Assembly: GCA_018066005.1 (NCBI GenBank)
Contig: JAGHSG010000164.1
Span: 1-18,015, forward strand
Origin: Bacteroidales bacterium
GTDB taxonomy: Bacteria; Bacteroidota; Bacteroidia; Bacteroidales; Paludibacteraceae
Direction: 5' to 3'
Length of the DNA: 18,015 nucleotides
Shown: one piece after another, positions 7,107 through 15,196 of the stretch
Layout: each line of letters starts with the position of its first letter
How positions within the stretch are numbered: position 1 is the first letter of the stretch
Translations under genes and position numbers: made by a program
Notes under the pieces: model-generated
Told to the model about the DNA's origin: nothing
The model's input: the letters and a program-made list of their open reading frames with translations, nothing else
Databases searched by the model: none

Positions 7107-8516
7107 ATGAACATGAAACGAACTTACCTGTTTCTTCTGACTTGTTTATGCTGTTCGGGGTTGACGGCTCAGCGTCTGCTCACTTTGTCCGAATGCCGCA
7201 GTTTGGCGCAGCAGGATAACAAACAGTCACAAATCGACCGGGAAAATATAGAAGCGGCTACGCTGATGCGTAAAGCGGCTATTGCTAATTTCTTTCCCAA
7301 AATATCGGCAAACGGTGCATATATGTACAACACAACCAATGCACATATCTTGCCATCGGTATTAGAATTAAGTAATGGTCAGACTCTGTCCGCATCGGGT
7401 TATTCCGGTTTCACGCCTTCTACCACTATCGGGCAGGACATTCAAGGAGCCATCGGTGGCATCTATGACGAGGTGTATAAACATCTCACACTGGATGTGC
7501 ATAATATCTTTGCCGTTCAAGTAGGATTGGTTCAACCTATTTATGTGGGCGGAAAAGTGATTAACTCCTACAAGTTGATGAAATCGTATGAGAATTTGGA
7601 GAAGATCAAAGGGCAAAAGAACAACGCCCAACTGATGGTAGATGTAGAAGAGGCGTACTGGCGTGTGTTGAGCGTGAATGAGAAATGCAACTTAGCCAAT
7701 CAATATGCCAAACTGCTCCGCACCTTACTTAAAAACGTGGAGGCAGCATATGAAGAAGGGGTTGCTACGCAAGCCGATATTCTGAAGGTGCGTGTCAAAC
7801 TGAACGAGGCTGAGTCATCGCTGAGCAAAGCACAAGATGGTTTAGTATTAAGTAAGATGGCGCTGTGCCAACTGATTGGACTGCCGTTAGAGGAGGATAT
7901 AATCCTGGACGATACCGGTTTGGACGACGCCGTTTTGGAGAATGATGAAGTACAGATGGACGAGATATTGGCTAATCGCGAAGAGATACAAATGTTGCGT
8001 GAAGCCAAGAATATGGCTAAAGCCGGTGTCGGTTTGGCATCATCTTTCTTGCAGCCGAACATCATTGCCGGTGCTAACTACATCGCCACCAACCCCAATG
8101 TCAGAGACGGATTCAAAAACCAGTTTGACGGTTTCTTCTCTTTCGGAGTAGTGATGAACGTACCTATTGCTCATCCCAATGACATTCTTAATTACAAAGC
8201 AGCTAAACATAAAGCCAAGACCGTTGACTTGCAGATGGAAGAAGCATCCGAGAAGATTCAGTTGCAAGCCACGCAAGATAAACATCGTGTCATCGAGGCC
8301 AATAACTCGCTGCTGCGTGCCAAAGCCAACATCAAATCTGCCGAAGAAAACCTGCGTTTTGCACAAGCAGCTTACGAAGAAGGCGTAGCCACCGCTACCG
8401 ATGTCATGATGGCACAGACGGCGTGGGAGAATGCTTATTCCGACAAGATTGATGCCGCCGTGGCATTACGTATGGCTGAATTAACTTTCCGTCAACACAC
8501 GGGAACAATGAAGTAG
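7107..8516 (+). CDS. TolC-family outer membrane efflux protein
   Basis: TolC-type proteins form the outer-membrane channel of tripartite exporters. The product (469 aa from ATG 7107; 467 aa from ATG 7113) begins with a signal peptide whose hydrophobic core 'YLFLLTCLCCSGLTA' is followed by Gln. Two outer-membrane efflux repeats follow. The duplicated pattern 'AAYEEGVATQADILKVRV' (near 225) and 'AAYEEGVATATDVMMAQ' (near 430) is the family hallmark of paired coiled-coil hairpins. Starts further upstream (a TTG at 7080 overlapping rnfA) would put charged residues before the signal peptide and are less likely. It is the first gene of an exporter module and probably co-transcribed with rnf. Confidence 0.93.
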   Translation: MNMKRTYLFLLTCLCCSGLTAQRLLTLSECRSLAQQDNKQSQIDRENIEAATLMRKAAIANFFPKISANGAYMYNTTNAHILPSVLELSNGQTLSASGYSGFTPSTTIGQDIQGAIGGIYDEVYKHLTLDVHNIFAVQVGLVQPIYVGGKVINSYKLMKSYENLEKIKGQKNNAQLMVDVEEAYWRVLSVNEKCNLANQYAKLLRTLLKNVEAAYEEGVATQADILKVRVKLNEAESSLSKAQDGLVLSKMALCQLIGLPLEEDIILDDTGLDDAVLENDEVQMDEILANREEIQMLREAKNMAKAGVGLASSFLQPNIIAGANYIATNPNVRDGFKNQFDGFFSFGVVMNVPIAHPNDILNYKAAKHKAKTVDLQMEEASEKIQLQATQDKHRVIEANNSLLRAKANIKSAEENLRFAQAAYEEGVATATDVMMAQTAWENAYSDKIDAAVALRMAELTFRQHTGTMK

Positions 8517-8579
8517 TTTAGAGTTTAAAGATTAGAGTTTAGAGATTAAAGATTAAAGATTAAAGTTTAAAGTTTATAG
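8517..8579 (+). repeat. Heptanucleotide array in the tolC-hlyD gap
   Basis: Nine perfect 7-bp units in one phase start directly after the TAG stop: tttagag, tttaaag, attagag, tttagag, attaaag three times, tttaaag, tttatag. Then come aat and the ATG at 8583. All units carry TAG, TAA or TAT at positions 3-5, with stops in every frame across the array. Confidence 0.95.
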
Positions 8580-8582
8580 AAT

Positions 8583-9584
8583 ATGGCAAACCAACAACAA
8601 GAACAAAAGCAAGGAAATATGATGCTCGGCTTGATCATCTTATTCTCCGTCATTATTATCGTAGCACTCATCGGTATTTTGGCTGTACGTCCGGAGCCGA
8701 TGCAGATTACAGGTGAAGCTGAAGCGGCCGAATATCGTGTCAGCGGTAAAGTTCCCGGTCGTATTGAGCAATACTTAGTGGAAGAAGGTGATTTCGTTCA
8801 CGAAGGTGACACTTTGGTTGTTATCAACAGCCCCGAAGTACAAGCCAAATTAGAACAGGCACAAGCTGCTCGGGCAGCTGCACAAGCACAAAACGAGAAA
8901 GCCCAGAACGGAGCACGCGCAGAACAGATACAAGGTGCATACGAACTATTCCAAAAAGCCAAAGCCGGCGAGGAAGTATATCGTAAGTCCTTTGAACGTG
9001 TTCAACGCTTGCACGAACAAGGCGTCATTTCTACTCAGAAATACGATGAGACCGAAGCGCAATACAAAGTGGCTGTCGCTAATCGCAAAGCTGCCGAGAG
9101 CCAATATAATATGGCACTCAAGGGCGCGCGCGTGGAGGACCAAGCCGCAGCCAAAGCCATGGTTGAACGCGTAGATGGTGTGCTGCACGAGGTACACATT
9201 GCGCAACAAGAACGCTATCTGCTGTCACCTATTGACGGTGAAGTAGCCGATATCTTCCCCAAACGTGGCGAATTGGTAGGTCAAGGATCGCCCGTGATGT
9301 CTATTGTAGATATGACGGACCTCTGGTTCCACTTTGCTATTCGTGAAGATATGCTCAAAGATATCGCCCTTCACTCGGAATTTGACATTAAGATTCCTGC
9401 ATTGGGTGAAGGTACCTGGCGTGTAAAAGTTACGTATATCAAAGTTATGGCTTCCTACGCTACTTGGCGCGCTACACAAACTAACGGAGGCTATGATGTC
9501 AAGACGTTTGATGTGAAAGCCCGTCCTATGGGAGAGATACCCGCCAACTTGCGTCCGGGTATGACCGCCATTATTGTTCGCTAA
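8583..9584 (+). CDS. HlyD/EmrA-type periplasmic adaptor (membrane fusion protein)
   Basis: This adaptor would bridge the inner-membrane permeases and the TolC-like channel. The 333-aa protein has one N-terminal membrane helix (~14-35). A split biotinyl-lipoyl domain follows, with halves at ~50-84 ('GKVPGRIEQYLVEEGDFV') and ~213-243 ('LSPIDGEVADIF...GELVGQGSPV'). Between them is a long Ala/Gln/Lys-rich coiled coil (~84-212), then a C-terminal beta-barrel region. This is the HlyD architecture of the YbhG/EmrA type. The stop at 9582-9584 lies 10 bases before the preferred GTG of the next gene, consistent with coupled translation. Substrate is unknown. Confidence 0.92.
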   Translation: MANQQQEQKQGNMMLGLIILFSVIIIVALIGILAVRPEPMQITGEAEAAEYRVSGKVPGRIEQYLVEEGDFVHEGDTLVVINSPEVQAKLEQAQAARAAAQAQNEKAQNGARAEQIQGAYELFQKAKAGEEVYRKSFERVQRLHEQGVISTQKYDETEAQYKVAVANRKAAESQYNMALKGARVEDQAAAKAMVERVDGVLHEVHIAQQERYLLSPIDGEVADIFPKRGELVGQGSPVMSIVDMTDLWFHFAIREDMLKDIALHSEFDIKIPALGEGTWRVKVTYIKVMASYATWRATQTNGGYDVKTFDVKARPMGEIPANLRPGMTAIIVR

Positions 9585-9594
9585 ATTCAACGCC

Positions 9595-10776
9595 GTGTCT
9601 ATTAAAGAGTTTTTTTACACCGTTCATCGCGTCGCAATGCGCGAGATGAAGATGATGTTCTATAAGCCGATTTATTTTTATTCGACTATCATCGTCTTCC
9701 TCGTGAGTTGTATTTTCTTCCTGAGTGTGCTTCACGAAGGGCAGCCGGAGAAAATGCCTGTCGCAGTCGTCGATTTGGACCAGTCCTCTATATCACGTCG
9801 TGTCGTGCATGAGTTGAACGCTACACAAAGTGTAGATGTTACGGTTCGCTGTGTCACGTTTGAAGAAGCACGGTTGGCGATGCAACAGGGATGGGTGTAT
9901 GCCATATTGGTCATTCCGGAGCATTTCTACTCCGATATGTTGGCTTTTAAACGTCCTACGCTGACTTTCTACACCAACATGACGTTTACTATGGGAGGTA
10001 CGACGGCATATAAACAGTTGATGATGTTCAGTAACTTGGCGTCCGGAGCTTTTCAACGGGAGATACTGCGTAAGAAAGGGTTGCCTGACCACTTGATTAT
10101 GCAACGCATACAACCTATTGCCATAGACGGGCACATGCTCTCCAATCCGACCAGCAACTATTCCGTTTACCTGTCCAGCATCATTCTGCCGGGTATCTTG
10201 GGGTTGATTGCAATGATTATATCCATCTATACATTAGGTATTGAACTGAAGTGGAAAACATCCCGTGAACTGATGGCGGAAGCCAATGGCAGTATAGTAT
10301 GTGCCTTGATGGGCAAGTTCCTACCCCACACCCTGCTCTATTGCACGATGGGCTGGACATTGAATATATTGCTGTTCCGCATCTTGAATTTCCCGATTGC
10401 AGGGCCGCTATGGCAACTGCAAATAGGTATTTTCCTGCTTGTCTTAGCTATGCAGGCGATGGGAACGACCATTGTAGGTTTACTGCCCGTGCTGCGTGAT
10501 GCCATGTCTATTGGTGCCTTATACGGAATGATGGGCTTCTCTTGTTCGGGATTTACTTTCCCTGTAACCGGTTTCGTACCGGCGATGAGGGCGGTGGCTA
10601 ATCTATTCCCGTTACGCCATTATTTCCGCATCTACTCCAATGTGGCACTATATGGCAATCCGTTTATCGACTCGCTGCCTATTATGCTCTGCTTATTCCT
10701 ATTCCTGGCTCCGCAAATAGCCGTGAATATACGATTAAGAAACGCGTTTATTAACCAAAATTACCCCTTAAAATGA
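9595..10776 (+). CDS. ABC-2 type permease (first of pair)
   Basis: This inner-membrane permease belongs to the ABC-2 family. An N-terminal helix (~22-45 from GTG 9595) is followed by a large extracytoplasmic domain starting 'MPVAVVDLDQSSISRRVVHEL', then five C-terminal membrane helices. The start is uncertain. GTG 9595 lies just after the hlyD stop, TTG 9574 would overlap it by 11 bases, and ATG 9637 would shorten the amphipathic N terminus. No ATP-binding domain is present in this protein or in any neighbour. It is paralogous to the next gene (shared 'VPVAVVD.D.S..SRR..HE.NAT' core) and overlaps it by the ATGA at 10773-10776. The pair most likely forms a heterodimer. Confidence 0.88.
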   Translation: MSIKEFFYTVHRVAMREMKMMFYKPIYFYSTIIVFLVSCIFFLSVLHEGQPEKMPVAVVDLDQSSISRRVVHELNATQSVDVTVRCVTFEEARLAMQQGWVYAILVIPEHFYSDMLAFKRPTLTFYTNMTFTMGGTTAYKQLMMFSNLASGAFQREILRKKGLPDHLIMQRIQPIAIDGHMLSNPTSNYSVYLSSIILPGILGLIAMIISIYTLGIELKWKTSRELMAEANGSIVCALMGKFLPHTLLYCTMGWTLNILLFRILNFPIAGPLWQLQIGIFLLVLAMQAMGTTIVGLLPVLRDAMSIGALYGMMGFSCSGFTFPVTGFVPAMRAVANLFPLRHYFRIYSNVALYGNPFIDSLPIMLCLFLFLAPQIAVNIRLRNAFINQNYPLK

Positions 10777-12239
10777 TGAAAGAAGAAGATAAACAAAAAT
10801 TGGAAGGGGTAAAAGAGCAGATTCGGCACGAACGCAAGATGTTCCGCTTGGAGAGTAATCTGCTGTTGAAGATCTCCGACACGTGGAATGTGTTCTGCGA
10901 GGAGATGCGACGTATTTTCCACGACCCGGGAGTTATTGTGCTGTTTTTTGTAGCACCTCTCTTATACCCTATTCTGTACAATGTATTGTATTTTAGGAAT
11001 GAACTGCTGGAAGTTCCCGTTGCAGTCGTTGATATGGACCACTCTACCGAGAGCCGACGCTTCATCCATGAGTGGAACGCTACGCCGGAAGTGGAAGTGA
11101 CGCATATATGCGTTTCTATGTACGAAGCCGAATACTTGGTTAAACATGGTGTAGTACGCGGTATTCTGTATATACCCAATGACTTCAATAATAACTTGGC
11201 ATCCGGATTAAAGACGGCAACGCTGTCCTTGTTCTGCGATATGTCCAGTATGCTCTATATGAAGAATGTCTATTTGAGTGCCAACAAAGTCATGTTGGAC
11301 AATATGTACAAGATTCAAATAGACCGCTACGCCGCCATGAATATGGACCCCGAACTGAGTTGGGCGTTTGTGCAAGCTGCTCCCTACGAAGAAAATGTCA
11401 TGTTCGTTGAGAGTGGCGGATACGGACATTTCCTTATCCCTTGCGTCTTGGTACTTATCCTTCACCAGACGCTTCTGTTGGGTATTTCCATGCTGACCGG
11501 AACAGCGGCGCAAGAGAACCGTGAAGTCTTTATCCTGCCGGGCAGAAGACGCCGTTACTCCATCTTGCGTATTCTGTTAGGTCGTGGAGCCGCTTATTTC
11601 ACGCTCTATATGGCATTGGGATGCTATGTCTTGCTACTCATTCCACAGTGGTTTGGATTGCCGCATATAGGACAAGCCGGAGACATCATCCGTTGGATGG
11701 TGCCGTTCCTGTTGGCAACTATTTATTTTGGAATCAGTCTGACCGCGTTTATGAAGGAGCGCGAGACAGGTTTAGTCATGCTTATGCCGACCTCGCTTAT
11801 CTTCCTCTTTATGAGTGGTGTCAGTTGGCCCGAGATGGCCATGCCGGATATATGGGCGGCTGTGTCTGTACTCATACCATACACTGTGGGTGTACACGGA
11901 TTCTTGCATCTCAACTCCATGGGAGGAACACTCAACACCGTTCCGTCTGAATATACTATCCTTTGGATTATGTTTGCCTGCTACTTCGGACTGAGTTGCT
12001 TACTCTATTTCATCCGTTCCAAGCATTACAAGAAATTGCAACGTAAGGGTCTGACTTCGGATGAAGATAGTGATGAACGCGCTCGCCGCGAACTGGATGC
12101 GCTGATTCATGACCAGGAAGAAGCCCATATCCGTGCTATGGAGCAGTCACTTTATAACGCCTTGAACAACGTCAAGCACAACCTGACACGTTTGCCGGAC
12201 GATGATGCACAAGACGTTAATGACCAATTCAAAGAATAA
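10773..12239 (+). CDS. ABC-2 type permease (second of pair) with acidic tail
   Basis: This 488-aa paralogue of the preceding permease has an N-terminal cytoplasmic helix (~1-45, highly charged) and a first membrane span ('VIVLFFVAPLLYPILYNVLY'). A periplasmic domain follows, beginning 'VPVAVVDMDHSTESRRFIHE', then five C-terminal helices from ~205 to ~415. It differs from its partner by a hydrophilic, acid-rich C-terminal tail of about 70 residues, which may be cytoplasmic and helical. Start ATG 10773 overlaps the upstream stop (ATGA). No Walker motifs are present. It is probably an exporter subunit of unknown substrate; the nrnA-like gene follows after nine bases. Confidence 0.9.
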   Translation: MMKEEDKQKLEGVKEQIRHERKMFRLESNLLLKISDTWNVFCEEMRRIFHDPGVIVLFFVAPLLYPILYNVLYFRNELLEVPVAVVDMDHSTESRRFIHEWNATPEVEVTHICVSMYEAEYLVKHGVVRGILYIPNDFNNNLASGLKTATLSLFCDMSSMLYMKNVYLSANKVMLDNMYKIQIDRYAAMNMDPELSWAFVQAAPYEENVMFVESGGYGHFLIPCVLVLILHQTLLLGISMLTGTAAQENREVFILPGRRRRYSILRILLGRGAAYFTLYMALGCYVLLLIPQWFGLPHIGQAGDIIRWMVPFLLATIYFGISLTAFMKERETGLVMLMPTSLIFLFMSGVSWPEMAMPDIWAAVSVLIPYTVGVHGFLHLNSMGGTLNTVPSEYTILWIMFACYFGLSCLLYFIRSKHYKKLQRKGLTSDEDSDERARRELDALIHDQEEAHIRAMEQSLYNALNNVKHNLTRLPDDDAQDVNDQFKE

Positions 12240-12248
12240 TTAGTCGTA

Positions 12249-13310
12249 ATGAAACAAATCATTGATAGTCAAATAGTAGAACAAGCCGACCAACTGATTC
12301 AACAGTCGGAGCGGATTGTTATCATCACACATATTTCGCCTGACGGGGATGCCATGGGCTCCTCGTTGGCGATGAAGTGGTATCTGCAACAACGGGATAA
12401 GCAGGCACAAGTGATTATTCCCAATGCTTACCCCGACTTTTTAGCATGGATACCCGGTGTGACAGATGCCCTTATCTACGAGAAAAACGTTGAACAAGGG
12501 ACTGCATTATTGGAGCAAGCCAACCTGATTATCATTACGGATTTCCAAGAAGCCAAGCGGGCCGGAGACGCGATAGGTGCTTGGTTATTGGCTAATCAAG
12601 CCAAGGAGGAACGCACGCCTGTCATCATGATTGATCATCACCTCCACCCAAGCGACTTGGCAGACATAACCATCTCCCATCCTGAGTGTCCTTCCGCCAG
12701 TGAATTAGTTTACCGCTTCATCCATCAACTCGATCCTTCATTTCATCAATCCACCAATAGCCACGAGAGTGGCGCATCAATTCATCAATTTTCAACTTGT
12801 GTCTATACGGGTATGATGACCGATACCGGTAATTTCCAATACAACAGCAACAACCCCGAGATGTACGAGATTGTTGCAGACCTGATGCGAGCCGGTGTAG
12901 ATAAAGATGAGTGTTATAACAAAGTCTTCAACCAGTTCCACACGGGACGTATGCGTCTGGTCGGGTATTGTTTATACCGCAAGATGCGTATCTTCCCCAA
13001 AAAACATGTTGCGTTGATTGCTTTGTCCAGCGAAGAATTGAAGCAATTCAATTTCCAGAGCGGCGATGCAGAAGGTATCGTTAACATGCCCCTGCAAATC
13101 AGCAAGGTCTATTATAGTTGTTTCATGCGCGAAGATACCGACAAAATCAAACTGAGTTTCCGCAGTCAGGGTGACCGTCCTATCAACCATTTCGCCCACG
13201 ATATATACAACGGCGGCGGCCATAAGAATGCCGCCGGCGGTGAGTTTTACGGCTCTCTGAAAGATGCCGTCCGTCTCTTCCTCGAGAACTACGAGAAGTA
13301 TTGTGAGTAG
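12249..13310 (+). CDS. nrnA: DHH/DHHA1 phosphoesterase, NrnA-like nanoRNase/pAp phosphatase
   Basis: NrnA-type enzymes degrade 2-5-nt RNA and can dephosphorylate 3'-phosphoadenosine 5'-phosphate. In this 353-aa protein the metal-binding motifs are intact: 'THISPDGDAMGSS' (~27-39), D98 in 'IITDFQ', the DHH triad at 129-131 and 'TGMMTDTGNFQYNS' (~187-200). The DHHA1 domain ends with 'GGGHKNAAGG' near residue 321. It carries an unusual His/Ser/Gln-rich insert at ~159-183 between conserved segments, encoded by repeats like those in intergenic regions. That segment is shorter in the homologues I can recall. It follows the permease gene by nine bases. Its stop is one base from the stop of hpf on the other strand, with no terminator between them. 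Confidence 0.92.
   Translation: MKQIIDSQIVEQADQLIQQSERIVIITHISPDGDAMGSSLAMKWYLQQRDKQAQVIIPNAYPDFLAWIPGVTDALIYEKNVEQGTALLEQANLIIITDFQEAKRAGDAIGAWLLANQAKEERTPVIMIDHHLHPSDLADITISHPECPSASELVYRFIHQLDPSFHQSTNSHESGASIHQFSTCVYTGMMTDTGNFQYNSNNPEMYEIVADLMRAGVDKDECYNKVFNQFHTGRMRLVGYCLYRKMRIFPKKHVALIALSSEELKQFNFQSGDAEGIVNMPLQISKVYYSCFMREDTDKIKLSFRSQGDRPINHFAHDIYNGGGHKNAAGGEFYGSLKDAVRLFLENYEKYCE
12723..12796 (+). repeat. Repeat-derived insert inside nrnA
   Basis: A stretch of catcaac/catcaat-type heptads (12723-12729, 12744-12750, 12775-12781, 12783-12789, and tttcaac at 12790-12796) surrounds a perfect hairpin GCCAC-GAGA-GTGGC at 12760-12773. The 7-mers resemble or match the tttcaac/tatcaat array at 16624-16644. 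The whole stretch is read in frame as a His/Ser/Gln-rich loop, and its TAG at 12758-12760 is out of frame. Confidence 0.72.
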
Positions 13311-13311
13311 A

Positions 13312-13602
13312 TTAACGCTCTTTGAGTTTCTCGATTTGTTTATCGAGTGCTTCCAAGCATAGGTCTATACCTTGCTCAAACGAGTCGCAGGTCTTTTCTG
13401 CAAACATTTCCGGACCATTGCCTAACACACGTATTTGTGTTTGCTTGTTAAGATTAGTTTCCGGTTTAATAACCGTGAGACGAATGTTCATTTCTGCACT
13501 CGGGTTATTCAACATCTTGGCATAACGCGCCGTTTTCTTGGCGATGTACTTTTCGAGACGCTCTGCAATCTCGAAATTAACTGGATTCACGGTAAGAGTC
13601 AT
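13312..13602 (-). CDS. hpf: Short ribosome hibernation promoting factor (HPF/RaiA family)
   Basis: HPF-family proteins bind the small ribosomal subunit in the decoding region and silence ribosomes in slow growth. The 96-aa protein has the typical beta-alpha-beta-beta-beta-alpha pattern. It opens 'LTVNPVNFEIAERLEKYI' and ends in a helix 'SFEQGIDLCLEALDKQIEKLK', matching short HPF of Bacteroidetes. No long C-terminal dimerisation domain is present. It is the last gene of the kinase-kinase-xer-hpf operon, 20 bases after xer. Adjacent xer and hpf genes are a recurring Bacteroidales arrangement. Its stop is one base from the nrnA stop. Confidence 0.9.
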   Translation of the reverse strand: MTLTVNPVNFEIAERLEKYIAKKTARYAKMLNNPSAEMNIRLTVIKPETNLNKQTQIRVLGNGPEMFAEKTCDSFEQGIDLCLEALDKQIEKLKER

Positions 13603-13622
13603 AATGATTAGTTTTTAATGAT

Positions 13623-14525
13623 TTATAAATTTCCTTTTCCTCTCGGATGCGCGGCGTTGTAGGTCTTCATGATTTGTTCAAAAGTAGTATGTGTATAGAC
13701 CTGTGTAGCAGCCAGCGAAGCATGACCGAGTAGTTGTTGAATAGTACGTATATCTGCTCCATTATCTAACATCGTCGTGGCAAAAGTATGCCGAAGAACG
13801 TGCGGCGAATGTTTTTTGAGTGTTGACACTTCGCCCATACGTGCACGCACGATATTATATAAGGTCGTTTTACTTAAAGGAACGATTCCTTTCTTCTTAT
13901 TTTGCTGCACAAATACCGTGCCATCCGATGCTCCTAATTGTTCTCTGGCTTCATAATAATTGCGAATAGCAGCCATTAAGTTTTCCCCGATGGGTACGAT
14001 ACGTTCTTTGCGGCGTTTACCGAAGATGCGTATTTCGGCGGCATCCAAGCGTATATCCGTGTCTTGCAAGTTCAGCATCTCGGCTTGACGCATACCGGTC
14101 TGGTATAGCATCTGTATAATCAGCCCGTTGCGGATAGATTCAAAATCGTCCGCGTGCTCATCCATCAGCGTCGCTTGTTCCATCTCGGCGGGTTTGAAAA
14201 AGACGGGAAGGGGTTTATCTATCTTGGGTGACTGAATCATCCGCGTAACATCTTTTTGGACGATGCCTGTTCGTAATAGGAATTTGTAAAACGAGCGGAG
14301 GGCACTCAAACGCCTACGCACGCTGCGGGGCTTGTTGTGCTGGTCGTCCATTTGGGATACAAGCCATGCCTGAATATCCGACTCGGAGACCTTAGCGGGG
14401 TTATAATCGGTTGATTCCCAGCCAAGAAACGAGCAAAAGTCCCGTAAGTCGTCTCCGTATGCTTGTACGGTTTTGGGGGAGTACTTTTTCTCGATTGCCA
14501 TATAATCGAGAAAATGCTGAATCAT
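13623..14525 (-). CDS. xerC: Tyrosine recombinase XerC/XerD type
   Basis: Xer recombinases resolve chromosome dimers at dif sites, acting with FtsK. The 300-aa protein has an N-terminal SAM-like core-binding domain (~1-90) and a C-terminal catalytic domain. All active-site residues are visible: R146 ('TGMRQAEM'), K170 ('FGKRRKE'), H242 and R245 ('HVLRH'), H268 ('LLGHASL') and Y277 ('TQVYTH'). Length is the usual ~300 aa for Xer proteins, and the housekeeping context argues against a mobile integrase. The ATG overlaps the upstream kinase stop as ATGA. XerC versus XerD cannot be decided from this sequence alone. Confidence 0.92.
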   Translation of the reverse strand: MIQHFLDYMAIEKKYSPKTVQAYGDDLRDFCSFLGWESTDYNPAKVSESDIQAWLVSQMDDQHNKPRSVRRRLSALRSFYKFLLRTGIVQKDVTRMIQSPKIDKPLPVFFKPAEMEQATLMDEHADDFESIRNGLIIQMLYQTGMRQAEMLNLQDTDIRLDAAEIRIFGKRRKERIVPIGENLMAAIRNYYEAREQLGASDGTVFVQQNKKKGIVPLSKTTLYNIVRARMGEVSTLKKHSPHVLRHTFATTMLDNGADIRTIQQLLGHASLAATQVYTHTTFEQIMKTYNAAHPRGKGNL

Positions 14526-15172
14526 TTTATTTCCTTTCCTACGCCTTGTTCGGACTCAAAGGGGAACAGGCCGAACAGTTCGGCATCGATACGGTCGGTT
14601 ATCCAGCGGAAATCTTCGGGGTTATTACCGAATTTGCATGTATCTCCGGGAACGATGAGTAGGCGGCCTTTATAATCTTTTATCCATGCCTCGTATTTAT
14701 CGTTCAGTCCCTGCAAATAGTCAATACGCATAGATGCCTCATATTCGCGGCCGCGTTTCTGAATCTGTGCCACTAAATTGGGGATAGACGAGCGGATATA
14801 AATCATCAGATCCGGCATCTTGACAAGCGACATCATCAGATTGAACAGGTCCGTATAGTTGTCAAAGTCACGGTCCGACATAAACCCTTGTTCGTGCAGG
14901 TTTGGCGCGAAAATACGTGCATCCTCGTAGATAGTACGGTCCTGAATGATGTACTCTTCCGACTTGGATATCTCGACAATGTCTTGGAAGCGCTTATTGA
15001 GGAAATATATCTGCAGATTGAACGACCACCGCGACATATCTTCGTAGAAGTCAGCAAGATACGGGTTAAAATCAACGGACTCAAAACGCGGAGTCCAGCC
15101 ATAATGCTTGGCAAGCATGTTTGTTAGTGTGGTCTTACCACAACCGATGTTTCCGGCAATCGCAATATGCAT
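14522..15172 (-). CDS. Deoxynucleoside kinase (second of tandem pair)
   Basis: This enzyme phosphorylates deoxynucleosides in nucleotide salvage. The 216-aa protein has a P-loop 'GNIGCGKTT' (~7-15), 'FNPYLADFYEDM' (~35-46), a 'DRT' motif (~78-80, where the family usually has DRS) and the LID 'KRGREYE' (~139-145). It is clearly paralogous to the next gene upstream (about 24 bases away), sharing many blocks such as 'IDAELFGLF' near the end. The C terminus has an extra tail after that block. The stop overlaps the xer start by four bases, so the two are translationally coupled. Substrate preference (purine or pyrimidine) cannot be read from the sequence. Confidence 0.93.
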   Translation of the reverse strand: MHIAIAGNIGCGKTTLTNMLAKHYGWTPRFESVDFNPYLADFYEDMSRWSFNLQIYFLNKRFQDIVEISKSEEYIIQDRTIYEDARIFAPNLHEQGFMSDRDFDNYTDLFNLMMSLVKMPDLMIYIRSSIPNLVAQIQKRGREYEASMRIDYLQGLNDKYEAWIKDYKGRLLIVPGDTCKFGNNPEDFRWITDRIDAELFGLFPFESEQGVGKEIK

Positions 15173-15196
15173 AGTATTTAATTTTTATAATCTTCG

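Noticed and set aside
13623..14525. Integrase of a mobile element
   Set aside because: Length, active-site pattern and coupling to housekeeping genes fit a chromosomal Xer recombinase; no attachment-site repeats or cargo were seen.
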